A stretch of 64,000 nucleotides of DNA from Pseudomonas sp. 10-1B (GCF_000935045.1 NZ_JYKS01000015.1:310001-374000); one strand, 5' to 3'; shown: positions 1-9,262, numbered from the stretch's first letter. Translations and numbers: made by a program. Notes: generated from the sequence alone by a model not told the origin.

Positions 1-70
1 TCGGCGATCACGTTCAGCGGCACCTCATGCCGTTCAAACGTTCGCTCAATCAGTAGTCGTAAACCAACTG
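1..70 (-). pseudogene. Possible LysR-type regulator fragment, runs off the left edge
   Basis: Reading leftwards from about position 70, an open frame gives GLRLLIERTFERHEVPLNV, which resembles the stretch of a LysR-type effector-binding domain where a Gly-Leu-Arg helix leads into a strand. A stop lies just upstream of it in the same frame, so no N-terminal half is attached here, and the frame continues past base 1. With about 23 codons visible, the assignment rests on pattern resemblance only. It sits back to back with the aldolase fragment, consistent with a decayed catabolic locus. Confidence 0.3.
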
Positions 71-95
71 ATCACTGGGTGCGACAATCGGAACG

Positions 96-656
96 TTGCC
101 CAGAAGTGCCAATGGACACTCCTCTCTCTCCGGCAGATCTAGACCTGCGTTATTCGTGCCGGGCAGCCGACCAGAGCGCTTCGTAAAAGCACTGGGGAGC
201 GGAGCTGACGTGATTATCGTAGATTTCGAGGATGCCGTCGAGGAACACCTCAAAGCACAAGCACGAGAGAACTTGGCTGTATTCCTCAACGCGAATCCTA
301 GAACGTCAGTGGTTGTGCGCATCAACGCCGCTGAGCATCCCATGCACGCCGAAGACCTCCAGTTCTGCGCAAAACATGACGCAGTTGCAGCGGTGCTATT
401 ACCTAAAGCTGAAATCGCAGCGCAAGTGCAGGCCGCATCAGAATGCAAGAAACCGATCTGGCCTTTGATCGAAAGCGCGGCGGGTCTCATGAACCTTGAT
501 GCGATCGCCAGCGTAAGCGGCGTACATCGCCTCACATTTGGAGCCCTCGATTTGGCACTGGATCTAGGGGTTCGAGCTGCGAGTCCTGCTGTTTATCGGA
601 TATTCGATCAGGTTCGCTACCAACTGCTCATCAGTAGCTCACTCAACCAGCTCTAA
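96..656 (+). pseudogene. HpcH/HpaI aldolase (citrate lyase beta-like) fragment
   Basis: The N-terminal two thirds of a CitE-like HpcH/HpaI aldolase are readable: LFVPGSRPERFVKAL, then ADVIIVDFEDAV (the acidic metal-binding region), VVVRINA, LLPKAE and PLIESAAGLMNLDAI. These enzymes cleave or form C-C bonds in acyl-CoA or 2-oxo acid substrates in a TIM barrel. Family members are about 270-290 residues; this frame stops after 186, just where the barrel should continue (DQVRYQLLISSSLNQL). A few aldolase-like residues follow the stop (MPLDMVF), so decay by nonsense mutation followed by deletion is likely. The first codon used is TTG at 96; no convincing ribosome site is seen. It is most probably non-functional. 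Confidence 0.7.
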
Positions 657-877
657 ATGCCTCTCGACATGGTCTTCGCCAAAAGGCCCAGGAGGTGATC
701 AACCAATGGGCCCAGTGTCCAATGTGGTTTTTCACCGGGCCCACAAGGGTTATATTCATTCGGTCGAGTTGGCAGCGGCGATGGGCCCAGGGAATGGGCA
801 GTCTTTTTGCTTGGAGGGCGAACTCGCTGTGGTGCAGCCCGACGCATCGCAGACAATTCAAAAAAGAATGCGTGCCG

Positions 878-1700
878 ATGAAACTTGAAACACACATACT
901 CGCCGAATGGACCCAGAACAACGAACCGGCGTTGCAGAAGCGTCTCTGCCAGGTCCTGATCCAGACGATTGTCAAAGGCGTGCTTCAGGCTGGTGCACGC
1001 ATGCCTGCGACCCGCATCCTTTCGGATGCAATTAGGATGCTCTCTTAACACCGTACGTATCGCCTACGATCAGCTCTTTGCCGATGGTTACCTCGCTTCA
1101 AGTGAACGTGCCGGCACCTTCGTAAATATGCAACTGCCACATTTGCGACTCCGCCAGTCTATTGAGGCATTGGACGACAACGACTTCGATCCTAGACTTT
1201 CCAGCTACGGCGCAGCGCTGGATGCTTTTCCCGTCCCAGGCTCGTCGGAGTTAAAGGCATTCTGGCCTCACGAGACCGATGCTCGCGAATTCCCTTTCAA
1301 ATCTGTGATTCGTCTGTTCTCCCGTTACTGGCGCTCCAGCCGTGAGGGAGTACTACGCAACCATGATCCTGCTGAGTATTTGCCTCTTCGTAGAGCAATC
1401 GCAGGCTTCGTCTTGGCGCAACGAGGTATCCTCTGCGACCCGTCACAGATAGTTGTCTGCAATGGCACGGCGGCCAGTTTCGATCTGCTGATCAGGCTAC
1501 AGGTAGACCGAGATGACAAGGTTTGGGTCGAGCATGGCAACACCTCCAATGCTGGTACTTCGATCTACATGGCGGGTGGGCAATCAATCGTCGTCCCCAT
1601 GGATGACCAAGGCCTGATTGTCGAGGAAGGCATTACGCGCTTTGACAAGGCACGCATGACCGCTAACGACCCTTGCTGCCATTCGTGCGGCCAAGAATGA
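878..1700 (+). pseudogene. MocR/PdxR-type regulator, frameshifted and truncated
   Basis: MocR regulators fuse a GntR-type winged helix to an aminotransferase-like PLP domain and are normally about 470-500 residues. The winged-helix start (ALQKRLCQVLIQTIVKGVL..MPATRILSDA) is read from ATG 878. The rest of the helix-turn-helix (LGCSLNTVRIAYDQLFADGYL) continues only in another frame, so a frameshift lies near 1030. The PLP-domain start is clear (EYLPLRRAIAGFVLAQRGI, then QIVVCNGTAASFDLL). The frame then ends after about 230 residues of the domain region in an unrelated tail. Two lesions make it a pseudogene. Confidence 0.75.
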
Positions 1701-1805
1701 CTACAAATCAGCGCCACGCAGAGGGCTATGATGTTAAAATGATTGCGCCGCAGATATGCTGAAGATAAATTGGTACGGATATCAAATGGGCAAGGATAGT
1801 ACACG

Positions 1806-2450
1806 ATGGAAACTAAACAGCTGATTGCACATGACAGCTACTTTGGTTATGCCGGCGAGCCACTGCACCTGTGTTTTGATAGACTCACACTCCGGCATGA
1901 CAGCGTGAAAGTAGTTTTGGATAAGCTTCCTTATCTAAAATCTTCAGTTACGGGACAGGTATTCTTTACCGCTCCAGCCGTCCATATAATTGAAACAGAA
2001 GTGACCCATGCCAAATCCCAAGGCAAAGAAAAAACCACGATAAATCAGTTTGTAAGATTTAATCGTAGAAAACTCCCTATTGCAAGCGATACAAACTTTA
2101 AGTACTCTCTTGTAGAACATTTCTTTATACCAGGACTGATCAGGAATATACCTTCGGACGGATACTTAACTCCTGTATATTTCAATCAAGACGTGCTGAT
2201 CAAGTTCGAGTACAGTGGAAGCTGCGACCTACTAAGATCGACACCTACCTCCGGCCTCATAACTACCAAGGATAACGTCCAGGTTCCATATGGAATTAAC
2301 TCGTCTGGCAGCGTGGTGATGTGGTTGGGAGATATCGTCAATCTCTCGGAAAAAGAGCATCTATATCTTTACTCCGAAAACATTGACCCTCAATACGACT
2401 TGCACTCGGATTTTTACCGAAACCAAATCCTAGGGGAATGGCTTGGCTGA
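1806..2450 (+). CDS. Hypothetical protein, 214 aa, possibly C-terminally truncated
   Basis: I do not recognise a named domain. The frame is intact from ATG 1806, with AAGGA about nine bases upstream, and its codon use is AT-richer than the core genes. The C-terminal part (VPYGINSSGSVVMWLGDI, then LYSENIDP and SDFYRNQILGEW) resembles, from memory, a family of larger uncharacterised proteins with an N-x-x-G-x-V-x-x-W-L-G-D motif followed by an S-x-x-x-x-Q-x-x-G-E segment. If that resemblance is right, this copy stops early. It precedes the PD-(D/E)XK-like gene by 155 bases on the same strand, so the two may work together. No signal peptide or membrane segment is seen. Confidence 0.6.
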   Translation: METKQLIAHDSYFGYAGEPLHLCFDRLTLRHDSVKVVLDKLPYLKSSVTGQVFFTAPAVHIIETEVTHAKSQGKEKTTINQFVRFNRRKLPIASDTNFKYSLVEHFFIPGLIRNIPSDGYLTPVYFNQDVLIKFEYSGSCDLLRSTPTSGLITTKDNVQVPYGINSSGSVVMWLGDIVNLSEKEHLYLYSENIDPQYDLHSDFYRNQILGEWLG

Positions 2451-2605
2451 ATCTCGTTTTTGAGAACTATTCTCCAAAGCACTTAGCTTGTTTCTGCGGT
2501 TCTTGATTGACAGGAAGCGGTCAATATTCGCTCATCGCTAATCACAGCTTCTGACCGTTTTCTGCCAGTAAACACGACACACAACACTCACCATTAAGGA
2601 CATCA

Positions 2606-3337
2606 ATGCTTTTCCCCCACGAAATAATAAGAACCATTGTCGAGTGCGCACACTGGGCTGACAGATTGATTAGATCTGACCTAATAATTGGAGAGGTGGT
2701 TAGTGAAACAGATTACACATCAAACTTTACTGGAGCGTTTCGTCGCGAGATAAATTCCAGACACATTGAAGACTTGACGGCAAAAATACAAGTTTTGAAT
2801 CCAGCTTCTGAACGTAAATACGGAGCAGATGGGTGCATAATTCTACAAAACAAGACCCATTTCAAAGTTGGGCTTTTCGAAGCCAAGTGGCCACGCCTTA
2901 AAACCCAAAGAAATGCATGGGACTCCATCCAAAAGTCATCAGGAGACTCGCACTTTCATTCGCAACTTTCGAGGCAGCGACCGCATTCAAGATATGCTGC
3001 CATCTGGGAGATGTTTTACTCAGAATTCCCATTCTTCGATCAGCCGCCAGGCTTTCCAAATGAAGGATCCGCATGTCTGTGGCACTCCGATGCGTTTGCA
3101 GCTTCAGTCTCAAGGCCTAATATAGCTATGCCTTGGAATGATACAGAATTGCTCAACGCCCTCGACGCTAAGGGCACGAACATTGCCGACATCATCGAGA
3201 AGATTTGCTTGTGTTTAGCAGGAACCTCTATGCCACTCAGCCAGTTCTCATACACCTTTCCAGATGGTGCTGCGCCTCATAGTGCTTTAGTTATTACTTA
3301 CGGCGGCAAACCCTTCCACTCTGAGAGGTTTGACTGA
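2606..3337 (+). CDS. PD-(D/E)XK-like nuclease-fold protein, 243 aa
   Basis: The start ATG at 2606 has AAGGA six bases upstream. Residues around YGADGCIILQ, followed by FKVGLFEAKWPR, give the D-x(n)-E-x-K arrangement typical of the PD-(D/E)XK nuclease fold; a downstream SQLSRQ segment may supply the conserved polar residue of motif III. I do not recognise the subfamily. A nuclease role in defence against foreign DNA is inferred from the motif and from its place in an island with Shedu and Hachiman, not shown. It could also be a degenerate fold member without activity. AT-rich codon use suggests acquisition by transfer. Confidence 0.55.
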   Translation: MLFPHEIIRTIVECAHWADRLIRSDLIIGEVVSETDYTSNFTGAFRREINSRHIEDLTAKIQVLNPASERKYGADGCIILQNKTHFKVGLFEAKWPRLKTQRNAWDSIQKSSGDSHFHSQLSRQRPHSRYAAIWEMFYSEFPFFDQPPGFPNEGSACLWHSDAFAASVSRPNIAMPWNDTELLNALDAKGTNIADIIEKICLCLAGTSMPLSQFSYTFPDGAAPHSALVITYGGKPFHSERFD

Positions 3338-3370
3338 TTCGAAATCGCAACTGGTGGCTAACGTGGCGTC

Positions 3371-3500
3371 CTAAATAGACCGCGTACGGGGAGCCGCTAA
3401 AGCGCGATAGACGGTTGCTCGGTGTATACCAAAAATTTTGGCAACTTCTGCGATGGGTTTACCTGTGCCCCGAGCCCAGACAGACTGGTAACAAGCAGCG
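3371..3500 (-). pseudogene. Site-specific recombinase (resolvase/invertase) C-terminal HTH fragment
   Basis: On the minus strand an open frame ending in TAG at 3373-3371 reads TGKPIAEVAKIFGIHRATVY, followed by RAL. This is the C-terminal helix-turn-helix of serine recombinases of the Tn3-resolvase/DNA-invertase type (GxxIxxIAxxFGVSRxTVYR). The catalytic N-terminal domain with its active serine is absent, so only about 40 residues survive. It marks the debris of a mobile element directly next to the TPR/PIN gene. The rest of the 300-base gap between 3338 and 3645 shows no gene. Confidence 0.7.
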
Positions 3501-3645
3501 GCTGGATGCGGACCAGGTGCGTCATGCACGAGGTGGAGGCTTAACCCCGCTGGGCATTTTCAGCGAAGCTGGTAACCGTACGACGCTTAGGCAAATCGTG
3601 CAAAGGGTTTCCGGCTGTCGCCCATCTGGTTGGAGTTATCATCCA

Positions 3646-6600
3646 TCACCATTTGTAGAAATGTCCCTGCCACCATCCAATGATGAAATTTCTAATCCTC
3701 AACACAGGAAGGTCACGGAGTTCCAGCAGTTTTCCCTTACCACCAGGTATCAGGATCAGCCGGTCTAGCAGCATCGCCGTAGCTTTCATTGCCTTAGCAG
3801 ACGGAAATGCATCCCCATGACTGATTGCCAGCATGTTCTCAACCGCCAGATCATACCTAGGATTATAGTCGAGCACCCACCGAGCCAATACGAACTGGAG
3901 GATCAACTGATAGTGACTCTCCAGCTCTGCACCAGGCCCTCCAATAAAACCGCATAAGGTTGAGAGCTGAGAAAGATCAGTACTCGTATCAGTCTGATAG
4001 ACGTAATCCAAAAGGATCGGACCGACAGATACGAATTGATGCTTACGCTCCGCAATACCCAGAACAGCGCGGGCATACAAGTCTCGCGAGATTATCCCTC
4101 GTTGCGCCAACACATTTATAACGACCTGAAGCCATACTCCGTCTGTGACTTTATAAAGGTGCGCAGCAAACCCTCTGGAATAGGAGTCCTCTGAAATAAA
4201 TAGAGCCCCTCGATCCTTGGCTATGAAATATGGAGAAATTGACCCAGCGTTCGTTTCGACTAGCTTGCCAGTTAACTCATCCAAGCTCATAGGAAAGTTA
4301 TGCTCAACAACCTCGCAAACTTCTTGAATTTTGGTGACAACCTGGACCAAATTCGAATGGCCAGACCCTACGGCGCCAAGAAAATCCGTTTTATCCACAG
4401 ACATCATCTGCAATGCCTGTAATGTATTGTGCGAAACGATGACACTACCGAAGAACTCTTTAAGCGCATCCAGGATGCCAAGCTCAACTACAACCTTCGC
4501 AGCATAAGTATCTAGGATTGCTGATCTTCCCTGATAGCTCTCGATTAACTGCATCGCATCTTGTCGTTCTTCTTTAGTACCTACACAGGTGCTAATCATC
4601 CCACTTCTAGATCGAACAAGATCGTACACATCAAAAATGCCCTTCTTGCTCAATCCCGAAGCAATTTCGAGAGGCATGCTCTTCTCAAGAATCTCACCGA
4701 ATAGCACATCATCCCATTCGTTTTGCCGCTGAATGAGAGCAAGCAGCGAGTCGATATTGTTATTTTCAACCTGTAGAGACCACAATCCGCCCGCCGTCGG
4801 GAACCGGGTTTCGTATGTCTGGCACACATCGTGGAAGGCGTGGAGATAAGGGTGCTTTACCTCTTCGAGCCTCCATACAATATCGCCTTGCAGCTTTTGC
4901 TGGGTAAATTCGTAGCCAACGGCTTTCCCCCATACCTGCTGAGTGTAAAAATCTACCTTCTCTGGAGATAGCTCCAGAAGATCCTCAGTGCCGGGTTCAA
5001 CCGTCTTCTCAATTGCCTTACCCTCTGACGGCACAAGGCGGTAGTGGCAGCCGTTACCAACAACCGTCACGGCATCTAAAATGGCATCCTTCTCGACCAT
5101 GATGAAAGTGCCAAAATAACCCAGAGCAACTGGTGCGGAGTCAGGATGGTCGACCCACAATTGATAGGCTTCTGCTAGAGCCTTCTCTCCTTGCCCGATT
5201 GACGCACGCAGCCTCGCGACATGCATTAGCTGCTCAGGGGCGCCATCTAAAGCATCAACGTCATACGTATCAAAAAGCTTTTTCAATGCAACTATATCAT
5301 GGCTTAATTTTGCAATATCACACAGCACAACAAAGGCGAATAAATCCTCTCCACCTTCACTTAGATATTTTTCAACCAGAGGCACGGCGCGCGCAAAATC
5401 ATTACGCTTGTAGTAAAAAACGCCAGCCAGAAGCTCGAACCCGCGCGGATTCGGGGTAATATATTTTTCAAAAAAAGCGACAGCCTCTGCTCTTATCGGG
5501 TGCTCATTGAGGAAACCCAACGCGAGCATGTGTTTTAGCTCATAACTTTCACTGGCAGCAGGATGCGGCTCAAGACGCGTCACAATCTCCCGCCACAGCA
5601 TGAGGAAGCGTACAAGCTTCATGTAGTGAAAAAACTCAATGTCCTCAGTTCGTTCTGTCACGCGACCATAACCATACTCATGAGCCATCTTCGCGATTGA
5701 GGGAATTTTGCTGGCCGCAGAAAACTCAAACAGAAGCAACCGCCCCCGGCTGTCCAGCTCGCAGCTAGTGAGAAGATTTGACAACTGATCTTTACCACGA
5801 GCCTGGCCGACAGAAGCTCTTGCTATATACACCGCTACTCGGGCATGAGTTGAAAATTTCTCATCGAACTTTTCAAAGCTATAGTCTTGAACGTTGCTCA
5901 GGCTCTGCCAGTCCTTCCTAGCCAGCTTATTTAGGAGTTGGAGCTTTTTTGCATTAACTGGATCAGCTACTTTTTGTACAGCCTGCTCGAATAACTCTGA
6001 CTCTTGAAGATCGATCAAGCTCTGAGCAGTTGTCTCAACAATCTGCTGATCATCGGCCAGTTCAGCCAACACGTACGAGCACTCTTTTATCAGGGCATCT
6101 ACGTTATTAGTTAGCTTGTAGAGAATCAGTAGGTTTTGAATATTCTGGAGGTCGCTGGCATGCGCAACTCTGTCGCTTTCCTTAAATTCTTGCCAGTCTG
6201 CGGAGATATAATCAGCAGCCGTCGTCAATTCATTCACTTCTTCCTGGGTGAAAGTAAAGCCATTGGCAGTTTGACGATTATCCACATAGTGATGGAGGAT
6301 ACCCATAGCGATCAGGTTTTTGACCTGTGCATCATCTGGGTATTCCTTAAAAAACGCTTGAGCCAGCTCTCTCCAACCTTCAACTCGCTGCGACGCCAAC
6401 AAGTGGATATGCGCAATACGAACACCTTGATTCAATCGAAGGCGCTCGCTGAACTGCCCAAATGGATCTACAAAACCGCTTGCATTCTGATATTTTATAC
6501 GAACAGCTTGTAAAATAAATCCTGCTAAAATATCGTTATCTGGGTACTCAAGAATTTTATCGTATCCGTATTCCAGAGCCGCATCACAGTCTTCCTTTAG

Positions 6601-7068
6601 GATATAGGCCAGAGCCTTGAACGCAATTGCCCGCTTGTCTTCTGGTGCGTAAGTACAAGCTTCGAGCAGAAGTGTTGGAGCCTTCGCGAAATTTCCTAAC
6701 TGATACTGACAAAGCGCAATATTCGCCTTGATTCGGAACAGCAAAATATCGCCTAAATTATTTTTTTGATCAACTAGAAGCTTTTCAAATGACTCTAAAG
6801 CGTGCTTGACAGCCCCAGAGTTCATTTGCTCACGATAGTGATCAACTTGACGATCAAACTCCGTCTGGAGTTCCCCTGCGACCCCTTGTGCCAATGCTGC
6901 GTATTGGGCCACATTCGACTTACTAACTGCCTCAGTAATCGTTTCAACGTCGTTGATTATCACCGGAGCACTGTTTGGCCCATTGATAGCAACACTGGAG
7001 TTGTTCGCTTCGACGTTGGTGGAGCCAGGCTTCCCTGCCAGACGATTAAAGATATCCCTTAGATTCAC
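3646..7068 (-). CDS. TPR - GreAB-C-like - PIN-like conflict protein, 1140 aa
   Basis: This is a very large cytosolic protein. Residues about 60-640 are helical repeats of TPR type (ALESFEKLLVDQ.., FAKAPTLLLEAC.., ARAVPLVEKYLSEG). Residues about 655-720 (VVGNGCHYRLVPSEG, then LELSPEKVDFYTQQVWGKAVG) resemble the FKBP-like C-terminal domain of GreA/GreB. Residues about 845-1010 (SAILDTYAA.., DRGALFISEDSYSRGFAAHL) look like a PIN nuclease with an early Asp and a late D/E cluster. This domain order matches what has been described computationally as a TPR-GreAB-C-PIN conflict system. The start is GTG at 7068, overlapping by one base the stop of the small membrane gene upstream (TAGTG), so the two are probably translationally coupled. 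PIN activity on RNA is inference. Confidence 0.65.
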   Translation of the reverse strand: MNLRDIFNRLAGKPGSTNVEANNSSVAINGPNSAPVIINDVETITEAVSKSNVAQYAALAQGVAGELQTEFDRQVDHYREQMNSGAVKHALESFEKLLVDQKNNLGDILLFRIKANIALCQYQLGNFAKAPTLLLEACTYAPEDKRAIAFKALAYILKEDCDAALEYGYDKILEYPDNDILAGFILQAVRIKYQNASGFVDPFGQFSERLRLNQGVRIAHIHLLASQRVEGWRELAQAFFKEYPDDAQVKNLIAMGILHHYVDNRQTANGFTFTQEEVNELTTAADYISADWQEFKESDRVAHASDLQNIQNLLILYKLTNNVDALIKECSYVLAELADDQQIVETTAQSLIDLQESELFEQAVQKVADPVNAKKLQLLNKLARKDWQSLSNVQDYSFEKFDEKFSTHARVAVYIARASVGQARGKDQLSNLLTSCELDSRGRLLLFEFSAASKIPSIAKMAHEYGYGRVTERTEDIEFFHYMKLVRFLMLWREIVTRLEPHPAASESYELKHMLALGFLNEHPIRAEAVAFFEKYITPNPRGFELLAGVFYYKRNDFARAVPLVEKYLSEGGEDLFAFVVLCDIAKLSHDIVALKKLFDTYDVDALDGAPEQLMHVARLRASIGQGEKALAEAYQLWVDHPDSAPVALGYFGTFIMVEKDAILDAVTVVGNGCHYRLVPSEGKAIEKTVEPGTEDLLELSPEKVDFYTQQVWGKAVGYEFTQQKLQGDIVWRLEEVKHPYLHAFHDVCQTYETRFPTAGGLWSLQVENNNIDSLLALIQRQNEWDDVLFGEILEKSMPLEIASGLSKKGIFDVYDLVRSRSGMISTCVGTKEERQDAMQLIESYQGRSAILDTYAAKVVVELGILDALKEFFGSVIVSHNTLQALQMMSVDKTDFLGAVGSGHSNLVQVVTKIQEVCEVVEHNFPMSLDELTGKLVETNAGSISPYFIAKDRGALFISEDSYSRGFAAHLYKVTDGVWLQVVINVLAQRGIISRDLYARAVLGIAERKHQFVSVGPILLDYVYQTDTSTDLSQLSTLCGFIGGPGAELESHYQLILQFVLARWVLDYNPRYDLAVENMLAISHGDAFPSAKAMKATAMLLDRLILIPGGKGKLLELRDLPVLRIRNFIIGWWQGHFYKW

Positions 7069-7259
7069 TATGGTTTCTCGTTCCGATGATTAATCGTGAT
7101 ATTGCCGGAATTTTTTCCGTTAACCGCAGCAGAGCCGTTGTCTGCCTTCACATTCACATTTCGCTTCCGTACAAATTTAAAGGTCACGAAAAACACCAAG
7201 CACAACACAACTGCGCCCCCAAGGATCAACTCGGGATTCTCAGCCAGGGAGAAACTCAT
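7068..7259 (-). CDS. Small single-pass membrane protein, 63 aa, partner of the TPR/PIN gene
   Basis: The protein has one hydrophobic segment at residues about 11-30 (LILGGAVVLCLVFFVTFKFV), followed by a basic stop-transfer (RKRN) and a tail NVKADNGSAAVNGKNSGNIT. This tail closely matches residues about 18-40 of the downstream 1140-aa protein (NVEANNSSVAINGPNSAPVI). The shared Asn/Gly-rich motif suggests a common binding surface or mutual interaction, tethering the large protein to the inner membrane. The gene ends in TAG that overlaps the GTG of the next gene. No strong ribosome site is visible before its ATG. The function is unknown; the pairing is inferred. Confidence 0.6.
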   Translation of the reverse strand: MSFSLAENPELILGGAVVLCLVFFVTFKFVRKRNVNVKADNGSAAVNGKNSGNITINHRNEKP

Positions 7260-7386
7260 ACCAATGCGCCTCCAATCGCTATTAGGATCTTAATCGTACC
7301 GCATGGAGTAGCCATGTGCCATTCGTGACCGCTTGGTAGCTGCGCTAGCCTGCACGATTGCTGGTCTTTGGGCGAGTAGCCTGCAC

Positions 7387-8064
7387 GACATCGATCTGGA
7401 AGTACAAAAAGGTCAGGTCCTGGCGCTGATCGGCCCCTCTGGGTCGAAAAAATCGACATTGGTTCGCTGCATCAATCTGCTGTAGGCCTACCAGCAAGGC
7501 ACTATCGAGGTTGATGGCATTGAGGTGAAGGAAGGCAAGAACCTGTCCAAGGTGCGCGCTGAAGTGGGCATGGTGTTCCAGCAGTTCAACCTGTTCCCGC
7601 ACATGAGCGCTCTGCGCAACGTCGCTACCGCCCCAGTGCGGGTACGAGGACTGAGCTGGGCCGAGGCCGAGAAAAAGGCCCAGGCACTGCTTGGGCGTGC
7701 CAGGCTTGGACAGCACTCCCACAAACGCCCTTCGCAACTGTCCGGCGGCCAACAACAACGCGTAGCGATCGCCCGTGCTCTGGCCATGGAGCCGGAAGTT
7801 CTGCTGATCGACGAACCCACCTCTGCATTGGACCCTGAAATGGTCGGCGAGGTACTCGACGTAATTCGTAAAGTCGCCGAAACCGGCGTGACGATGCTCA
7901 TTGTCACCCACGAAATGTCGTTCGCCCGGCAGGTTTCTGACCGAGTCATCTTCATGGAGCAGGGTCGCATCGTCGAGGACTCGCCACCCGAGGAGTTCTT
8001 CGGTCATCACCCGCGGTCGGATCGGGCGCGCCTGTTCATTCGTGCCGTTGCACGTGGCTATTAG
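7387..8064 (+). pseudogene. Amino-acid ABC transporter ATPase (GlnQ/HisP type), decayed
   Basis: The frame reads [20 protein letters not shown], then [12 protein letters not shown], then an in-frame TAG at 7483, then AYQQGTIEVDG and a complete C-terminal two thirds: signature LSGGQQQRVAIARAL, Walker B VLLIDEPTSALDPE, and H-loop IVTHEMSFARQVSDRV. It belongs to the polar amino-acid importer ATPases. Three lesions are visible: the first 20 or so residues are missing, Walker A reads GSKKST instead of GSGKST, and a stop replaces the usual acidic codon in NLLE. No permease or binding-protein genes remain nearby. It cannot make a working ATPase. Confidence 0.85.
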
Positions 8065-8257
8065 GAAGTGGGCGGTACAACCGAAGATCCGAATCCAATG
8101 CAGAACGTGCAAGGTAGCACTTGATTCAACGGCCCTTACGAAGAGTCGTGGGGGTCAAGCGTTACCGATAACGGTTGGTGCAGCAGCTTAACGGAGCCAG
8201 GGACAGCTCCGAGGATGCCCAGTACGTGATCGGCCTTTATGAAGTACTGGAGATCGC

Positions 8258-8743
8258 ATGACCAATAACAACATTTCTGTCGAAGACGTCCCTCTCAACA
8301 ACTTCCACCGTCTGCTGATTCTTTGCTCTGGTGGCGGGTCGGTAGTCGACGGCTACATTCTCAGTATCGTAGGTGTTGTCATGTTGCAAATGACAAGCCA
8401 CCTGCAACTTGATTCATTTTGGCAAGGTATGATTGGAGCCTCGGCTCTGATCGGTATTTTCTTTGGCGGATTCATTGGTGGTTGGCTTACTGATCACTTG
8501 GGCCGCAAGCGGGTTTTCTTCGTTGGCCCAACCATTTTTGTCATCGCGTCGATTGCCCAATTCTGGGTCGAGAGCGCCCCAGCAGCTGGCACTTACCTGG
8601 TACCTGCTTCACTACAATCGATTGGCATTGCAAACACCATGCTAGCGGCTGCACTGGTCACCTTCTTCGGTCTCATTGTTGCCTGGTTCATGGCGCCTGA
8701 GACTGGCTCCATGAAGCTGCGCCAGGCTTCATCCCTCAGCTGA
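8258..8743 (+). pseudogene. MFS transporter with a large internal deletion, 161 aa
   Basis: The first 110 residues carry helices 1-3 of a sugar/aromatic-acid type MFS permease, including the signature GWLTDHLGRKRVF between helices 2 and 3. The last 45 residues (YLVPASLQSIGIANTMLAAA, ending FMAPETGSMKL) are the final helices and C-terminus of the same kind of protein. About 270-300 residues are missing, with the frame kept across the junction near 8600. The family is about 430-450 residues long, so the product would lack most of the channel. It may still be translated as a small membrane protein. The 190 bases before it hold a short in-frame relic (SSEDAQYVIGLYEVLEIA) of unknown origin. Confidence 0.75.
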
Positions 8744-8753
8744 AGACTGCACC

Positions 8754-8796
8754 GGCTGAGAGCCCGTCACGCAGGTAGCATGCTGGGCTCTCAGCC
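8754..8796. terminator. Long inverted repeat after the MFS remnant
   Basis: GGCTGAGAGCCC (8754-8765) is repeated as a perfect inverse GGGCTCTCAGCC (8785-8796), a 12-bp stem with a 19-base loop, ten bases after the transporter stop. It is probably the transporter's old terminator. No T-run follows, so Rho-independent action is uncertain. Confidence 0.45.
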
Positions 8797-9262
8797 GTAA
8801 ATAGCAGCAACAACCGTTGCGATAAGCTGATGACATGCGAGAAAGATTGCTCGGGGCAAAATGCGAAACTCGCACATTCCACATTGCCTATACCGATTTG
8901 CAAGTGATCGAGGATTTACGCGAACGTAGCTTATGTCGCTGTCTTGACTGAACGAACGTATCCTGATTTCGCTACCAAACACGTTGTACACCCTGACCAC
9001 GGATCTAAACGCTCCGGCATGCCTAGCCATGCGGCACCGGAGTATAGTGACCTGAACACCCCATCGAACATAGGTCGGCCTTTACAGTGAGGCCGCCCCC
9101 GACGCTGGGGTTCGGAGACGATATTGGAGACCACATCCCAGGTCTAATCCAAGATTTCGTAACGCATTGCTGTCACAGAACTCCTTTCCGCTGGTGAACA
9201 TTGTCAAGTAATTATAAGCACATTTCCATCAACAAAAAACCCAACATCTGTCTGCTAGCATA
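8797..9262. other. Intergenic stretch without a recognisable gene
   Basis: About 465 bases lie between the MFS remnant and the Shedu gene. Only short open frames without family resemblance or ribosome sites are present. A small imperfect dyad around 9012-9031 (CTCCGG..CCGGAG) is the only structure seen. The right half becomes AT-rich where the island genes begin. Confidence 0.4.

Noticed and set aside
8101..8257. Short frame ending VLEIA before the MFS remnant as a gene
   Set aside because: Interrupted by a stop 30 codons upstream and without family resemblance; kept only as a possible relic.
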